Below, piece by piece: positions 23,752-31,663 of a DNA stretch of 37,060 nt (its first letter is position 1; each line of letters opens with the position of its first letter). The stretch is from Verrucomicrobiota bacterium (GTDB lineage Bacteria > Verrucomicrobiota > Verrucomicrobiia > Limisphaerales > SIBE01). The notes under the pieces were generated by a model. It was not told the DNA's origin and ran no database searches. It saw only the letters and a list, made by a program, of their open reading frames with translations. Position numbers and translations under genes: made by a program. Location of the stretch: assembly GCA_016871535.1 (NCBI GenBank), contig VHCZ01000032.1:1-37060 (forward strand). The letters run 5' to 3'.

Positions 23752-25092
23752 TCAAGCGGCCAGGGCCCGGTCAATGCGTTTCAGCACCTGTTCTTTGCCC
23801 AATACCTCCAGCAGGTGATAGAGACTTGGTCCGGAAGTCCGACCGGTACAGGCGAACCGGCACGGGTGCACCAGAGCGCCGACCTTGGCCCCCAGGCTCC
23901 GAGCCGTCTCCTTCAGCGCGACCTCAACCGCGGTCGCGTTAAAGTGCTCCAACTCCGCAAAGGCCGCGCGCAAGCTCGACAGCCGGGCGCGTTCGTCCTG
24001 ACCAAGATTCGCCTTCGCCGCCGCCGGGTCGTGAGCGAGTTCATCGACGAAATAAAATCCGGCGTAATCCGCCAGTTCGGAGAATTGTTTGATCTTGCCC
24101 ACGCAAGTTTCCAGCGCGGCGCGAATGTACTGCGGGCTGAAACGGGCCACTGGCAAGCCCGCGCGATTCAACGCCTGCACGCCGAGGTCCTGGAAACGCT
24201 CCCGGCTCATCGTTCGGATGTATTCGCCGTTGAGCCATTGGAGTTTGCTCGCGTCGAAGCGCGCGTTGTGGCGGAGAATCTGCGGCAGATCGAAGAGCTG
24301 AACGATTTCCTCTCGGGCCAACACTTCGCGATTCTGCTTTGGCGACCAGCCCAGCAAACAGAGATAGTTCACCACCGCGTCGGGGACGCACCCTTCCGCT
24401 TCGTAAGCGGTGAGCGACGCGCCTTTGTCGCGTTTGCTCATCTTGGTGCCGTCGGGGTTCAGGATCAGCGGGATGTGGGCGTAGGCAGGAGGTTCGGCGC
24501 CAAACGCCTGAAACAGCGCGATGTGTTTGGAGGTGTTGGAAAGATGATCTTCGCCGCGGATCACGTGAGTCACCCGCATTTCCAGATCATCAATCACATT
24601 TACCAGGTGAAACACCGGCTGGCCGTCCGAACGCACAATCACAAAATCCGGATCCTCGATTTCGCGGTCGGTCAATTCCCGCTTCACCTCGCCGACAATC
24701 AGGTCGCGAATGAGGATCGGCTCACGGGTCATTCTGAATTTCACCGCGCCTTCGTGTTCGTAAGCGCAGCCCTTTTGAATCAGCTCTGCCACGCGCTGTT
24801 TGTAGATGGGTCCGCGCTGCGATTGAAAGTACGGGCCGAAACTGCCTCGGCTTGCGCCTTTGGGATCACCGCTGGTCGGCCCTTCGTCCCAATCCAGTCC
24901 AAGCCATCGCAACCCGTTCAGAATCACTTCGACCGCTTCCTGCGTGTTGCGGGCGGCATCCGTGTCTTCAATGCGGAGAACGAACGTTCCGCCCGTGTGT
25001 CGGGCATACAGCCAGTTGAAGAGCGCCGTCCGGGCGCCTCCAATATGAAGGAAGCCCGTGGGACTGGGCGCGAAACGAACGCGGACACTCAT
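23752..25092 (-). CDS. gltX: Glutamyl-tRNA synthetase lacking the zinc-binding insert
   Basis: GltX charges tRNA-Glu with glutamate. The start is placed at the ATG at 25092 (MSVRVRFAPSPTGFLHIGGA); the longer ORF adds 152 residues without homology. The HIGH-type motif is HIGG (16-19) and KMSKR is at 217-221; VLRIEDTD, IRGEDHLSNT and a normal anticodon-binding helical C-terminus are present. The total is 446 residues, short for the family. The roughly 40 residues that usually follow ELI.KG.AY, with the CFC...Y..C zinc site, are missing: GCAYEHEGAVKFRM joins directly. The rest is intact, so the enzyme is probably functional. It faces away from rho's leader and is co-oriented with it. Confidence 0.93.
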   Translation of the reverse strand: MSVRVRFAPSPTGFLHIGGARTALFNWLYARHTGGTFVLRIEDTDAARNTQEAVEVILNGLRWLGLDWDEGPTSGDPKGASRGSFGPYFQSQRGPIYKQRVAELIQKGCAYEHEGAVKFRMTREPILIRDLIVGEVKRELTDREIEDPDFVIVRSDGQPVFHLVNVIDDLEMRVTHVIRGEDHLSNTSKHIALFQAFGAEPPAYAHIPLILNPDGTKMSKRDKGASLTAYEAEGCVPDAVVNYLCLLGWSPKQNREVLAREEIVQLFDLPQILRHNARFDASKLQWLNGEYIRTMSRERFQDLGVQALNRAGLPVARFSPQYIRAALETCVGKIKQFSELADYAGFYFVDELAHDPAAAKANLGQDERARLSSLRAAFAELEHFNATAVEVALKETARSLGAKVGALVHPCRFACTGRTSGPSLYHLLEVLGKEQVLKRIDRALAA

Positions 25093-25179
25093 AAAGTCAG
25101 TCTCATGATTAGGATCTGGAATCAGTCGCGCGAAGATACGGTTGTCGCCGGGGCACTGGCAACACCGCTGTTGAAAGAC

Positions 25180-25210
25180 AAAAAAAGACCGGGCAATGCA
25201 GCCCGGTCTT
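25180..25210 (-). terminator. Rho-independent terminator of the large secreted protein gene
   Basis: On the minus strand, AAGACCGGGC and GCCCGGTCTT form a perfect 10-bp stem with a 6-base loop, followed at once by a run of seven Ts. It starts 19 bases after the stop codon at 25230. This is the clearest intrinsic terminator in the window. Confidence 0.92.
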
Positions 25211-25229
25211 CGCGAGTAGTCAGCCGAAA

Positions 25230-28200
25230 TTACGGGGCCAGCAGGCGGTAGAACTTGCGCGGGCCCGCCGTTTGCGCGTTGAATGTGCCCTGCGGATTGC
25301 CGGCCACATCCGTCCAAGGGCCGGTCACGTCCGAAGCTTCTTGCAGCTTTCCGCCCCCGGTCCAGGTGATCGTGAGCGTGGTTCCGCTCAGAGTCGATTT
25401 GCCAAACGCGGGCCTGCCTCCCACCGGAGGAGCAACTCCCCCCGTGGCCCGCGTCACCACCACGCCGTACATGTTTAGGCCGGCGTTGTCCGCTTGCTTG
25501 AGTTGGAAGGTGCCGGCCGGAAAGGCTTTTGTATAGACCGAATACCATTGGTTGATCGTTCCGTCCGCGCCTTCGTCAATGCCCACTTCGTCCGGAGCGG
25601 TCGCGCTGCCCGCGCGATTCTTGCCCGACACCATCGGTTTCCACCCTTCAACCAGCACCCATTGCATTTTCGTGGGGCCTAGCGCAGGAGGCGTGTTGTT
25701 GGCGCTGTTCGGGTCGCCCAGACGATTGTCGATCAACAGATAGACTTGCACGGCCTGCGCGACAGTCACATCCAGGCGATAGCCCGCGTTGTCGCGATTG
25801 TCATTGCCGGACATGATGTATTCGCCGCCGACCAGGTAAGCAGGAATCGACACGGTGTCCGAGGCGTTGGTGTAGCGATGATTGCGGTCCACAAACGCCG
25901 GGGAATGATTGCCGAAAAGCCCGACGGTGTACTTCTCCCCGATCACGGCACCCGGGATAGGTTCATTGGCGACGGAAACCGGGAACGTTTGGCCGGTCCA
26001 CTTCGCGATGATCGTGTCAGTCGCTTCGTTGTCGCCCCCTGTTTCCACAACGTTCGTGATGATTGCCGGGACCGGTGCGCCGCCCGCAGGCGTCGTCGGA
26101 TCATCCTTTGGATCGGGATGGCTGATGACCGTGAAGAGGTTCACTTCCCGCGGTGAAGTCACGCCCAGTTCGGCTTTGTTCTGAAGATTGATTTCGCCCT
26201 TGGCCGCGATGCAGATTTCTTTCGTAGTCGTAGCCACACTCATCTGCAACGTGCGGATTCCGCCCGTCTTGGACGCGTTCAAAAACGCGAGGAAACTTTT
26301 GGTCAACGGCGTGAAGGCTTTCTTGGCGCCGTCAAAGGCCAGCACGCGCGCGGCGACCTGCTGTTGCTCGTAACCCGGCGGCTTGGAAACCCACGAGACC
26401 GTCAGGCGGTTCAACGCGTCCACAGCGATATTGACGCGGTCGAAGTCACCCGTGAAGGCCGGCTCGCTCACTTCCGTGACGGCGACGAACTTTTGATCGC
26501 GGGAATCAAACGCGGCGACTTTCACCAAAGCACCGCTGGTCACCTTGCCCGCCAGAAAGACATACGGGCTGTTGATATGACTGGCGATGCGGGTACCATC
26601 ACCCCGGCCCCCGTCGAACGTTTCACCAGAAGCGCTCTGGGCCACAGTGCCCTTCAGATTGCCGGCATTGTCGTAGAACCGGAGGTTGCCGTTGACGCGA
26701 ACGCAAAAACCGCCTTGATACGCCGCCACGTTCGACCAGATCTGGCCCATGTCAATCGTGAACGAATCTTTCACGATCGTTCCGTCCGGCGCGATGATCA
26801 CCGCAGTGGCGGCACGGTCGGTCGCCCGAGCATTCGAGCGGTCATCGGCCACGACGACGAAATTCCCGTTATCCAGTCCTGCGACGTCTCCGCCAAAACG
26901 TCCGATTTCAGGCGTGACTGCGGGCGTTCCCGAAGTCAGCCGTCCATTCACCGCGTCGATGGCTCTACTCAACGAAGTTTGAGTCAACGTCGCCGCATCC
27001 AGTTTGAAGGTCTGAACCACGGCATAACGGCCATCCGCACCGCGATCGAATCCTAGCGTCCATCTCTTGTCCGAGCCGAACGCCGGAAACACGTGCGGGG
27101 AAGCTTCGCCGCCGACGATGAAATTGACCGCGCCAGGCCGCTTGTCTCCGGCGACACGGCCTGGATTTCCGTTTTGGCGCGAGGCATTGATCTGGCCTTT
27201 GTAAGGTTTGCCGTCATCACCGAAGAACCCATCGCCCAGTTTCATGGGTTTGCCGTCCACAGGTTGGAGCGCCACAACGTATCGTTGTTCGGTCGCCGAG
27301 CCGTCCGCGAAGGTGTTGCCTCCGATCAAGAAAACGCTGTTGCCCAGGACGCTGATATACGGCTCCCAGTTTCCGAGGGCATCGGCCTGCGGATTGATGA
27401 CGGGTGTGTCGGCGACAATCCGCTTTAGTCCGACGGACTCCACGCTGCCGGCGGTGAAGGTGCTGAACATTCTCCCGGCGACCACGCGTTTGTCGGGAGA
27501 GGTTGGCTCGTTCCGACTCTGCCAGACCACAACGGCCAGGCCCCCGCGCCAAGCGACGCGCGCTTGCCGAGATTCCAGGGTTGCACCTGGCCCATTCTCG
27601 ATCTCACTGACGTAAAACGTGCCGCCCAGTGGGTTACCCCTCTCATCAAACATCCGCCCAAGCACCAGCCGGTTCGCTCCGCCCGTGGCGCTCGTATCGT
27701 CAAACACCGCGATTACGCGCCCGCTGGCATCAATGGCCGCGTCCACGCGATCCGGTCCATTTAGCGTAATGTCGTCAGCCACGGCGCGCGACCACCGCAC
27801 GCTGCCGTTCGTGGAGTTCAGGACCGTGAGCCAAACCTGTTTGGCGCCTTGTTCATCCGTGCCGCTGTTCACGACGACGTAGGCATCGACACCATTTCCG
27901 TGAAAACCCAGTCCATCACCGCGCCCGCCGTTGGCGGCCCCCGCTTTTCCGGTGATCTTGGCGATATCGATGTTTGTCGAGATCGGCGCGCCGCTGTTGT
28001 CGAACAAGCGGACCGCACCCACGCCGCTCCAGGAAAACCGAACGGCGAACCCGTTTTTGGTGACTCCGACGCCGTGCCAGATCTCACTCTTCACCGGTTC
28101 GGAACTGACCAGCCCAACAGGTCGGAGCTCTTTCCCGGTGGGATCGACAATGCGGTAGATCGCGTGATTCTCGGCGGAGGCGCCTTTGTACTTATCGACT

Positions 28201-28886
28201 AGGTCCTGTTTCTGACGGCTCTCGCCGACGATGACGATGTTGCCATTGGAAAGGTACTCCCAGTCGCCGATGCGGATGTCTCCGCCCGTGTCGGCATAGG
28301 CATCATCGACTCCGGAGACGATGCCGATGGGCTTGCCATCGTTTGTTAGCAATTGGACGGCAGGAAAATCGCCCGCATCTCCCGCGGGTGTTGTTTGGAT
28401 GCTGGCGAATTCCGGCACATCCAAACCCAGTTCGAAGGCAGTCGCCCCCATGCCGAAACCGTCGCCGAACAAGTTCGCTTTGATTTTTGGACCCCAGGAA
28501 GTGTGCCCGGAAACCGGGGTGCCATCCTTCCGGAAGAAAGCGCGGTACCTGGTGGTCACTTTGGTGCCATCTGCTTTGTGGACTTCGCCGTCGGAACTCA
28601 AGGCTTTGCCCGCGGGATCGAACAGCATCCAAACCGCCTCGAAGTCCGTGACGCCGTCACCGTCATCTTCCCACCCGACGATGACATTTCCATTATTGGC
28701 GATCGCGACGCCCAGACTTTCCACTTTGCCATTATTAAGGTTGTCCGGCGGGACGTTGATGTAGAACGTATCGGTCTTCGGCAGAAGGCCGTTGTCCTCC
28801 GGATTGCCTGGTTGTTTAGTCTGCGCCGTGGCGATTTGAGCCAGGGCGAAGGCCAGGATAGTGATGCTTGCGAGATGTGCTTTCAT
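25230..28886 (-). CDS. Large secreted protein of unknown function, Verrucomicrobiota-type C-terminus
   Basis: The product is 1218 residues from the ATG at 28886, which begins a clear signal peptide (MKAHLASITILAFALAQIATAQ); the upstream extension of the ORF is not needed. I recognise no enzyme. The first two thirds read as repeated beta-strand blades of propeller type, for example NNGNVIVGWEDDGDGVTDFEA, LSNGNIVIVGESRQ, GLAVVVWQSRNEPTS and VAGLDNGNFVVVADDRS. A Pro/Gly-rich region follows with IIAKWTGQTFPVSVANEPIP and VYLLIDNRLGDPN. The tail SGTTLTITWTGGGKLQEASD to RKFYRLLAP is the module frequent at the C-terminus of secreted Verrucomicrobiota proteins. It is probably surface-exposed or exported and ends at a strong terminator. 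Confidence 0.8.
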   Translation of the reverse strand: MKAHLASITILAFALAQIATAQTKQPGNPEDNGLLPKTDTFYINVPPDNLNNGKVESLGVAIANNGNVIVGWEDDGDGVTDFEAVWMLFDPAGKALSSDGEVHKADGTKVTTRYRAFFRKDGTPVSGHTSWGPKIKANLFGDGFGMGATAFELGLDVPEFASIQTTPAGDAGDFPAVQLLTNDGKPIGIVSGVDDAYADTGGDIRIGDWEYLSNGNIVIVGESRQKQDLVDKYKGASAENHAIYRIVDPTGKELRPVGLVSSEPVKSEIWHGVGVTKNGFAVRFSWSGVGAVRLFDNSGAPISTNIDIAKITGKAGAANGGRGDGLGFHGNGVDAYVVVNSGTDEQGAKQVWLTVLNSTNGSVRWSRAVADDITLNGPDRVDAAIDASGRVIAVFDDTSATGGANRLVLGRMFDERGNPLGGTFYVSEIENGPGATLESRQARVAWRGGLAVVVWQSRNEPTSPDKRVVAGRMFSTFTAGSVESVGLKRIVADTPVINPQADALGNWEPYISVLGNSVFLIGGNTFADGSATEQRYVVALQPVDGKPMKLGDGFFGDDGKPYKGQINASRQNGNPGRVAGDKRPGAVNFIVGGEASPHVFPAFGSDKRWTLGFDRGADGRYAVVQTFKLDAATLTQTSLSRAIDAVNGRLTSGTPAVTPEIGRFGGDVAGLDNGNFVVVADDRSNARATDRAATAVIIAPDGTIVKDSFTIDMGQIWSNVAAYQGGFCVRVNGNLRFYDNAGNLKGTVAQSASGETFDGGRGDGTRIASHINSPYVFLAGKVTSGALVKVAAFDSRDQKFVAVTEVSEPAFTGDFDRVNIAVDALNRLTVSWVSKPPGYEQQQVAARVLAFDGAKKAFTPLTKSFLAFLNASKTGGIRTLQMSVATTTKEICIAAKGEINLQNKAELGVTSPREVNLFTVISHPDPKDDPTTPAGGAPVPAIITNVVETGGDNEATDTIIAKWTGQTFPVSVANEPIPGAVIGEKYTVGLFGNHSPAFVDRNHRYTNASDTVSIPAYLVGGEYIMSGNDNRDNAGYRLDVTVAQAVQVYLLIDNRLGDPNSANNTPPALGPTKMQWVLVEGWKPMVSGKNRAGSATAPDEVGIDEGADGTINQWYSVYTKAFPAGTFQLKQADNAGLNMYGVVVTRATGGVAPPVGGRPAFGKSTLSGTTLTITWTGGGKLQEASDVTGPWTDVAGNPQGTFNAQTAGPRKFYRLLAP

Positions 28887-29330
28887 GTGCGTATCGGGAA
28901 TAGTTTTTTTGCCTTTGTGTCTTGCCATCACCAGGCTGACGCATGCTGCAGCCATCCCACGAAAAAGCGAAACGCCTGGGAACACAGGGTCGAACCGCAT
29001 TGGAATCGTGGAGAAAGAGCAAACAGTTTCATGCCTGGAACCAAAGCTGAACAGGCGGGAATCATGAATTGAATCCGGTTGACTTGTCAACGCTTTACGT
29101 CTGTCCAAACGTAATTCTATGACGCCACGCCTCCGGCGCCGGCGCGAAAAGAAATACTTCTTGCTTTGCGGGCCGGCTGTGACATTGTCCCCCCCACTTA
29201 GATTTGATTGTCCAGCTTCCGCAGACCTGGTGAATCTTCAGTTGAACCCGTTTCAGTGATGATTTGAAACCCGGCAGCCGGGAACGGTCCCGCAAGCAGC
29301 AAGTCAGTCTAGTCGAATAACATCATCATA
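28887..29330. other. Divergent intergenic region between the large secreted protein and the RRM gene
   Basis: No gene is visible. The region must contain promoters for both directions. Noted signals are the possible minus-strand promoter at 29061-29090 and a CCCGGCAGCCGGG hairpin near 29271-29283, just upstream of the RRM gene. The latter could influence translation or stability of that mRNA. Confidence 0.5.
29061..29090 (-). promoter_or_regulatory. Possible sigma-70 promoter
   Basis: On the minus strand a perfect TTGACA (29085-29090) is followed after 18 bases by CATGAT (29061-29066), a 4 of 6 match to TATAAT. It would drive the large secreted protein gene with a leader of about 170 bases. 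The -35 half is also part of the palindrome TTGACTTGTCAA. The evidence is by eye only. Confidence 0.3.
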
Positions 29331-29642
29331 ATGAACACGAAATTGTATGTCGGGAATCTATCCTTCGACACCACCGAAAACGACCTCCAGGACACTTTCA
29401 CGGCCTTCGGCCCGGTCACGGAAGTGAATCTCATCACGGATCGCAGCACCGGGCGCTCCAGGGGCTTTGCCTTCGTCACTATGGCCACGCCCGAGGGGGC
29501 GAAAGCGGCGATTGAGGGGATGGCGGGCAAAAGCATCGGCGGCCGCAATCTCACCGTGAACGAGGCGCGTCCGCGCGAAGAACGCGGCGGCGGGGAAGGT
29601 TTTAGTCGAGGCCCGCGCCGTCAACAATACTCACGACATTAA
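29331..29642 (+). CDS. RNA-recognition-motif (RRM) RNA-binding protein
   Basis: The 103-residue protein is a single RRM domain with RNP2 [11 protein letters not shown] (residues 4-14) and RNP1 SRGFAFVTM (about 43-51), followed by a Gly/Arg-rich tail ([20 protein letters not shown]). Bacterial proteins of this form are widespread single-domain RNA binders in cyanobacteria and the PVC group, often linked to cold response. The target RNA is unknown. It sits 45 bases before infA on the same strand, suggesting a translation or cold-related transcription unit. Confidence 0.93.
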   Translation: MNTKLYVGNLSFDTTENDLQDTFTAFGPVTEVNLITDRSTGRSRGFAFVTMATPEGAKAAIEGMAGKSIGGRNLTVNEARPREERGGGEGFSRGPRRQQYSRH

Positions 29643-29687
29643 CGATGACTTCGCGTCCGCGCGGCTCAGCATTCCCACGAAAACCAG

Positions 29688-29903
29688 ATGAGCGACGAAC
29701 ATCTTGAACTGGAAGGAACCGTGGCCACGGTTCTGCCCGGAACAATGTTCCGCGTCCGGCTCGACAATGATCGCGAAGTCCTCGCGCATTTGTCCGGCAA
29801 AATGCGCAAACACTTCGTGCGGCTGACCACCGGCGATCGCGTCCGGCTGGAAATGTCGCCCTACGATTTGACAAAGGCCCGAATTACTTACCGCCTCCGC
29901 TGA
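29688..29903 (+). CDS. infA: Translation initiation factor IF-1
   Basis: IF-1 binds the ribosomal A site during initiation. The 71-residue protein is a complete S1/OB fold with the signature [40 protein letters not shown] and [20 protein letters not shown]. It has normal length and is intact. It is not in its common place near rpmJ or secY; instead it follows an RRM gene, suggesting it might be an additional copy or a relocated single copy. Confidence 0.96.
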   Translation: MSDEHLELEGTVATVLPGTMFRVRLDNDREVLAHLSGKMRKHFVRLTTGDRVRLEMSPYDLTKARITYRLR

Positions 29904-29947
29904 TCCGCTCCAATGGGGACGGATGAACGGAGGCATTTTACTCAGCG

Positions 29948-30553
29948 ATGATGTCTTTATTTATTTTTTGGACCACAATCGGAGTTGTACTCGGCACCGT
30001 TTACAGCTCATTTTTTGAATGGACCTTGCATCGCTATCTGATGCACCAGCCAGTCGGGGTCTTCACCTACCCCTTCGAGCGCCACGCCCTGGTCCATCAC
30101 CGCATCTTCCGCGCGGACTACACGTATCACCTGATTGACGAAAAGGACAAGCCGACCATCCCCATGGCGTGGTGGAACGGCCCTTTGCTGATCGCCGCTT
30201 GCCAGATTCCTTTTGTCCTGGCCTCCTGGTGGTCCGGTCACTGGGGTATTGTGTGCGGCTCCCTGCTGGCTTGCAGCGCTTACTACGGCGCTTACGAATA
30301 CCTCCACTGGTGCATGCACTTGCCGCGGCAACGGAACGTCGAACGTTCCGGCATCTTCTTCCGGTTGAACGGGCACCATTTGCTCCATCACCGTTACATG
30401 CACAAGAACTTCAACGTCGTGTTCCCGCTCGCGGATCTTTGCCTGGGCACACTGCTGCTGCGTTCCAAAGTGCATTTCAAACAAGCGGAAGGCGCTTCGG
30501 TGCCGAACGTGCAGCCAAAAGCTCCGCAGCACGCCCTGGCCGTTGGTCCGTAG
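29948..30553 (+). CDS. Membrane fatty-acid-hydroxylase/sterol-desaturase superfamily protein
   Basis: This 201-residue integral membrane protein has the histidine clusters of the di-iron hydroxylase superfamily: HRYLMH (28-33), HALVHH (46-51), HWCMH (120-124) and GHHLLHHRYMH (142-152). Hydrophobic segments lie at about residues 4-24 and 78-112. Members hydroxylate or desaturate fatty acyl chains, sterols or carotenoids using a di-iron centre and oxygen; the substrate here is unknown. Two ATGs are adjacent (29948 and 29951). A GGAGG at 29929-29933 is the likely ribosome site, slightly distant. The 3' end adjoins the remnant of a group II intron. Confidence 0.88.
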   Translation: MMSLFIFWTTIGVVLGTVYSSFFEWTLHRYLMHQPVGVFTYPFERHALVHHRIFRADYTYHLIDEKDKPTIPMAWWNGPLLIAACQIPFVLASWWSGHWGIVCGSLLACSAYYGAYEYLHWCMHLPRQRNVERSGIFFRLNGHHLLHHRYMHKNFNVVFPLADLCLGTLLLRSKVHFKQAEGASVPNVQPKAPQHALAVGP

Positions 30554-30559
30554 CGTCGC

Positions 30560-30823
30560 TCAAGAAGTGGCAGAACGTTGTCGCGGCCCCGGAGCAGTGT
30601 ATCGGAGTAACGGCCGACGACTTCATTATCCAATGCCGCAGCCAAACCGAAGCGCAAGCCGCTTTGGATGAGGTGAAGCACTGGGTGGAAGCCGAAGGTT
30701 TGCAACTGCACCCGACCAAGACCCGCCTCGTGGACGCCACGCAACGTGGGGGATTCGACTTTCTGGGTTATTAATGGCCTCGGCAGAAGAGCCAGGAGAA
30801 GTTGAAAGAAACGATTCGCGGTG
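30560..30823 (+). pseudogene. Group II intron reverse transcriptase/maturase remnant
   Basis: A short stretch translates to TADDFIIQCRSQTEAQAALD...VEAEGLQLHPTKTRLVDATQ, then RGGFDFLGY and a stop, then in the same frame WPRQKSQEKLKETIRG. This is the region after the YADD active site of LtrA-type reverse transcriptases, with Tyr replaced by Thr, a stop after FLGY and a few residues lost. There is no 5' part, no X or En domain, and no intron RNA ends that I can see. It is clearly non-functional debris. Confidence 0.85.
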
Positions 30824-30862
30824 GTCGATGGCGCGGGCCCAATTTTCCGGGCGTCGCCCGCG

Positions 30863-31027
30863 CAGCCCCTTTTCAAAGTGCGCGTTCCGACGCGCGGGCT
30901 TTTGAGCCAGTACCAACCGAGCGATGACGGCCAGCGTCTTCTCGTGAACACGTTGAGCGAGCAAGCGCAGACCCCGCGGACGCTCACCGTCGTGCTGAAC
31001 TGGCCATCGCTGGTGAAGAAGAGAGAA
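30863..31027 (+). pseudogene. C-terminal fragment of a PD40/WD40-like protein
   Basis: QPLFKVRVPTRGLLSQYQPS, then DDGQRLLVNT...TLTVVLNWPSLVKKRE, matches the last blade and terminal strand of TolB/PD40-type proteins, which often follow a serine/threonine kinase domain. There is no upstream propeller or kinase, since maturase debris lies immediately before it. About 55 residues remain. The recurrent repeat end TTTTCAGACAGGCTCTTAA follows at 31065. Confidence 0.7.
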
Positions 31028-31064
31028 ACCGGCCGGGTTGCAGAAACGCCCTCCTCGCCTCAGA

Positions 31065-31083
31065 GTTTTCAGACAGGCTCTTA
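31065..31083. repeat. Solo end of the TTAA MITE-like family
   Basis: The bases TTTTCAGACAGGCTCTTAA are identical to the right end of the element at 124-271. No matching left end is visible nearby. It therefore marks one edge of a deleted or rearranged insertion, immediately beyond two gene fragments. Confidence 0.75.
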
Positions 31084-31101
31084 AGATTCGTCTGGGGAGA
31101 G

Positions 31102-31178
31102 TGGTCGGGGCGGTGAGATTTGAACTCACGACCTTCTGAACCCCATTCAGACGCGCTACCAAGCTACGCTACGCCCCG
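31102..31178 (-). tRNA. tRNA-Pro (GGG)
   Basis: The reverse strand gives a full cloverleaf: acceptor CGGGGCG pairing with CGCCCCG, D-arm GCGTAGCTTGGTAGCGC, anticodon stem TCTGA/TCAGA with loop ATGGGGT (anticodon GGG), and T-arm GTGAG TTCAAAT CTCAC. The 3' ACCA is encoded. The total is 77 bases. It reads proline codon CCC, and probably CCU by wobble. Confidence 0.96.
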
Positions 31179-31180
31179 AC

Positions 31181-31663
31181 CAAGAGTCGCAACCGTCAGT
31201 TGCGCCGAGTCAGGATAGTAGGCGCGGGGAATCCGAATTCAATGCTTTTCGCGAGGCCATTGCGAAGTAGCCCAGGCTTTCGAGCCTGCGGGTTCACGGA
31301 GCTTTCCAGCTCCGTTTCCCGAGCGGCACTGCCGGGGACTGGAAAGTCTCCCAAACCGGCAGGCTGGAAAGCCGGCTGGAAAGCCTGCCCCACAACGCCA
31401 AGGTTCTTGCATGAGAAAAAGCGGATGACATCAACAGCTCCCACGCCGTGCGACTGAGGTTCAAGTTCCTGAGGCCATCTGACCCTTTGAGGTGAACCAA
31501 CCCGGCTTTGAGTCAGGATCGCGGCGGCAAGAACGGCCAATGCCAATGCCCCCACCCGAATCCGATCCACGCAATCTTCTTTCTGCTCCTGGTCGTCATG
31601 CTTGCTCGTGGCCGTCTTCCCAGCCCCGGAATCTCTCTTGCCTCCGTGTCCTCCTGTTGAAAT
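31181..31663. other. Gene-free region with dispersed repeat
   Basis: The region between tRNA-Pro and the peptidase stop holds the repeat at 31262-31395. About 31470-31570 reads on the minus strand as a short hydrophobic leader (MDRIRVGALALAVLAAAILT) that runs into the repeat; I treat it as debris at most. Confidence 0.55.
31262..31395 (+). repeat. Dispersed four-hairpin repeat, copy B
   Basis: Copy of 5447-5569 in the same orientation, with the same four palindromes in the same order. An extra GGCTGGAAAGCC word duplicates the last hairpin, and the middle spacer is altered (TTTCCCGAGCGGCACTGCCG against TTGCGCGAGCCGCGCCGCGA). Confidence 0.85.

Noticed and set aside
25093-25548. N-terminal extension of gltX by 152 residues
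   Set aside because: It overlaps the large secreted protein gene and its terminator, and the internal MSVRVRFAPSPTGFLHIGG is the normal GltX start.
31196-31570. Minus-strand ORF with a signal-peptide-like start
   Set aside because: Its second half reads through a dispersed repeat and the first part has no family; at most it is a fragment.
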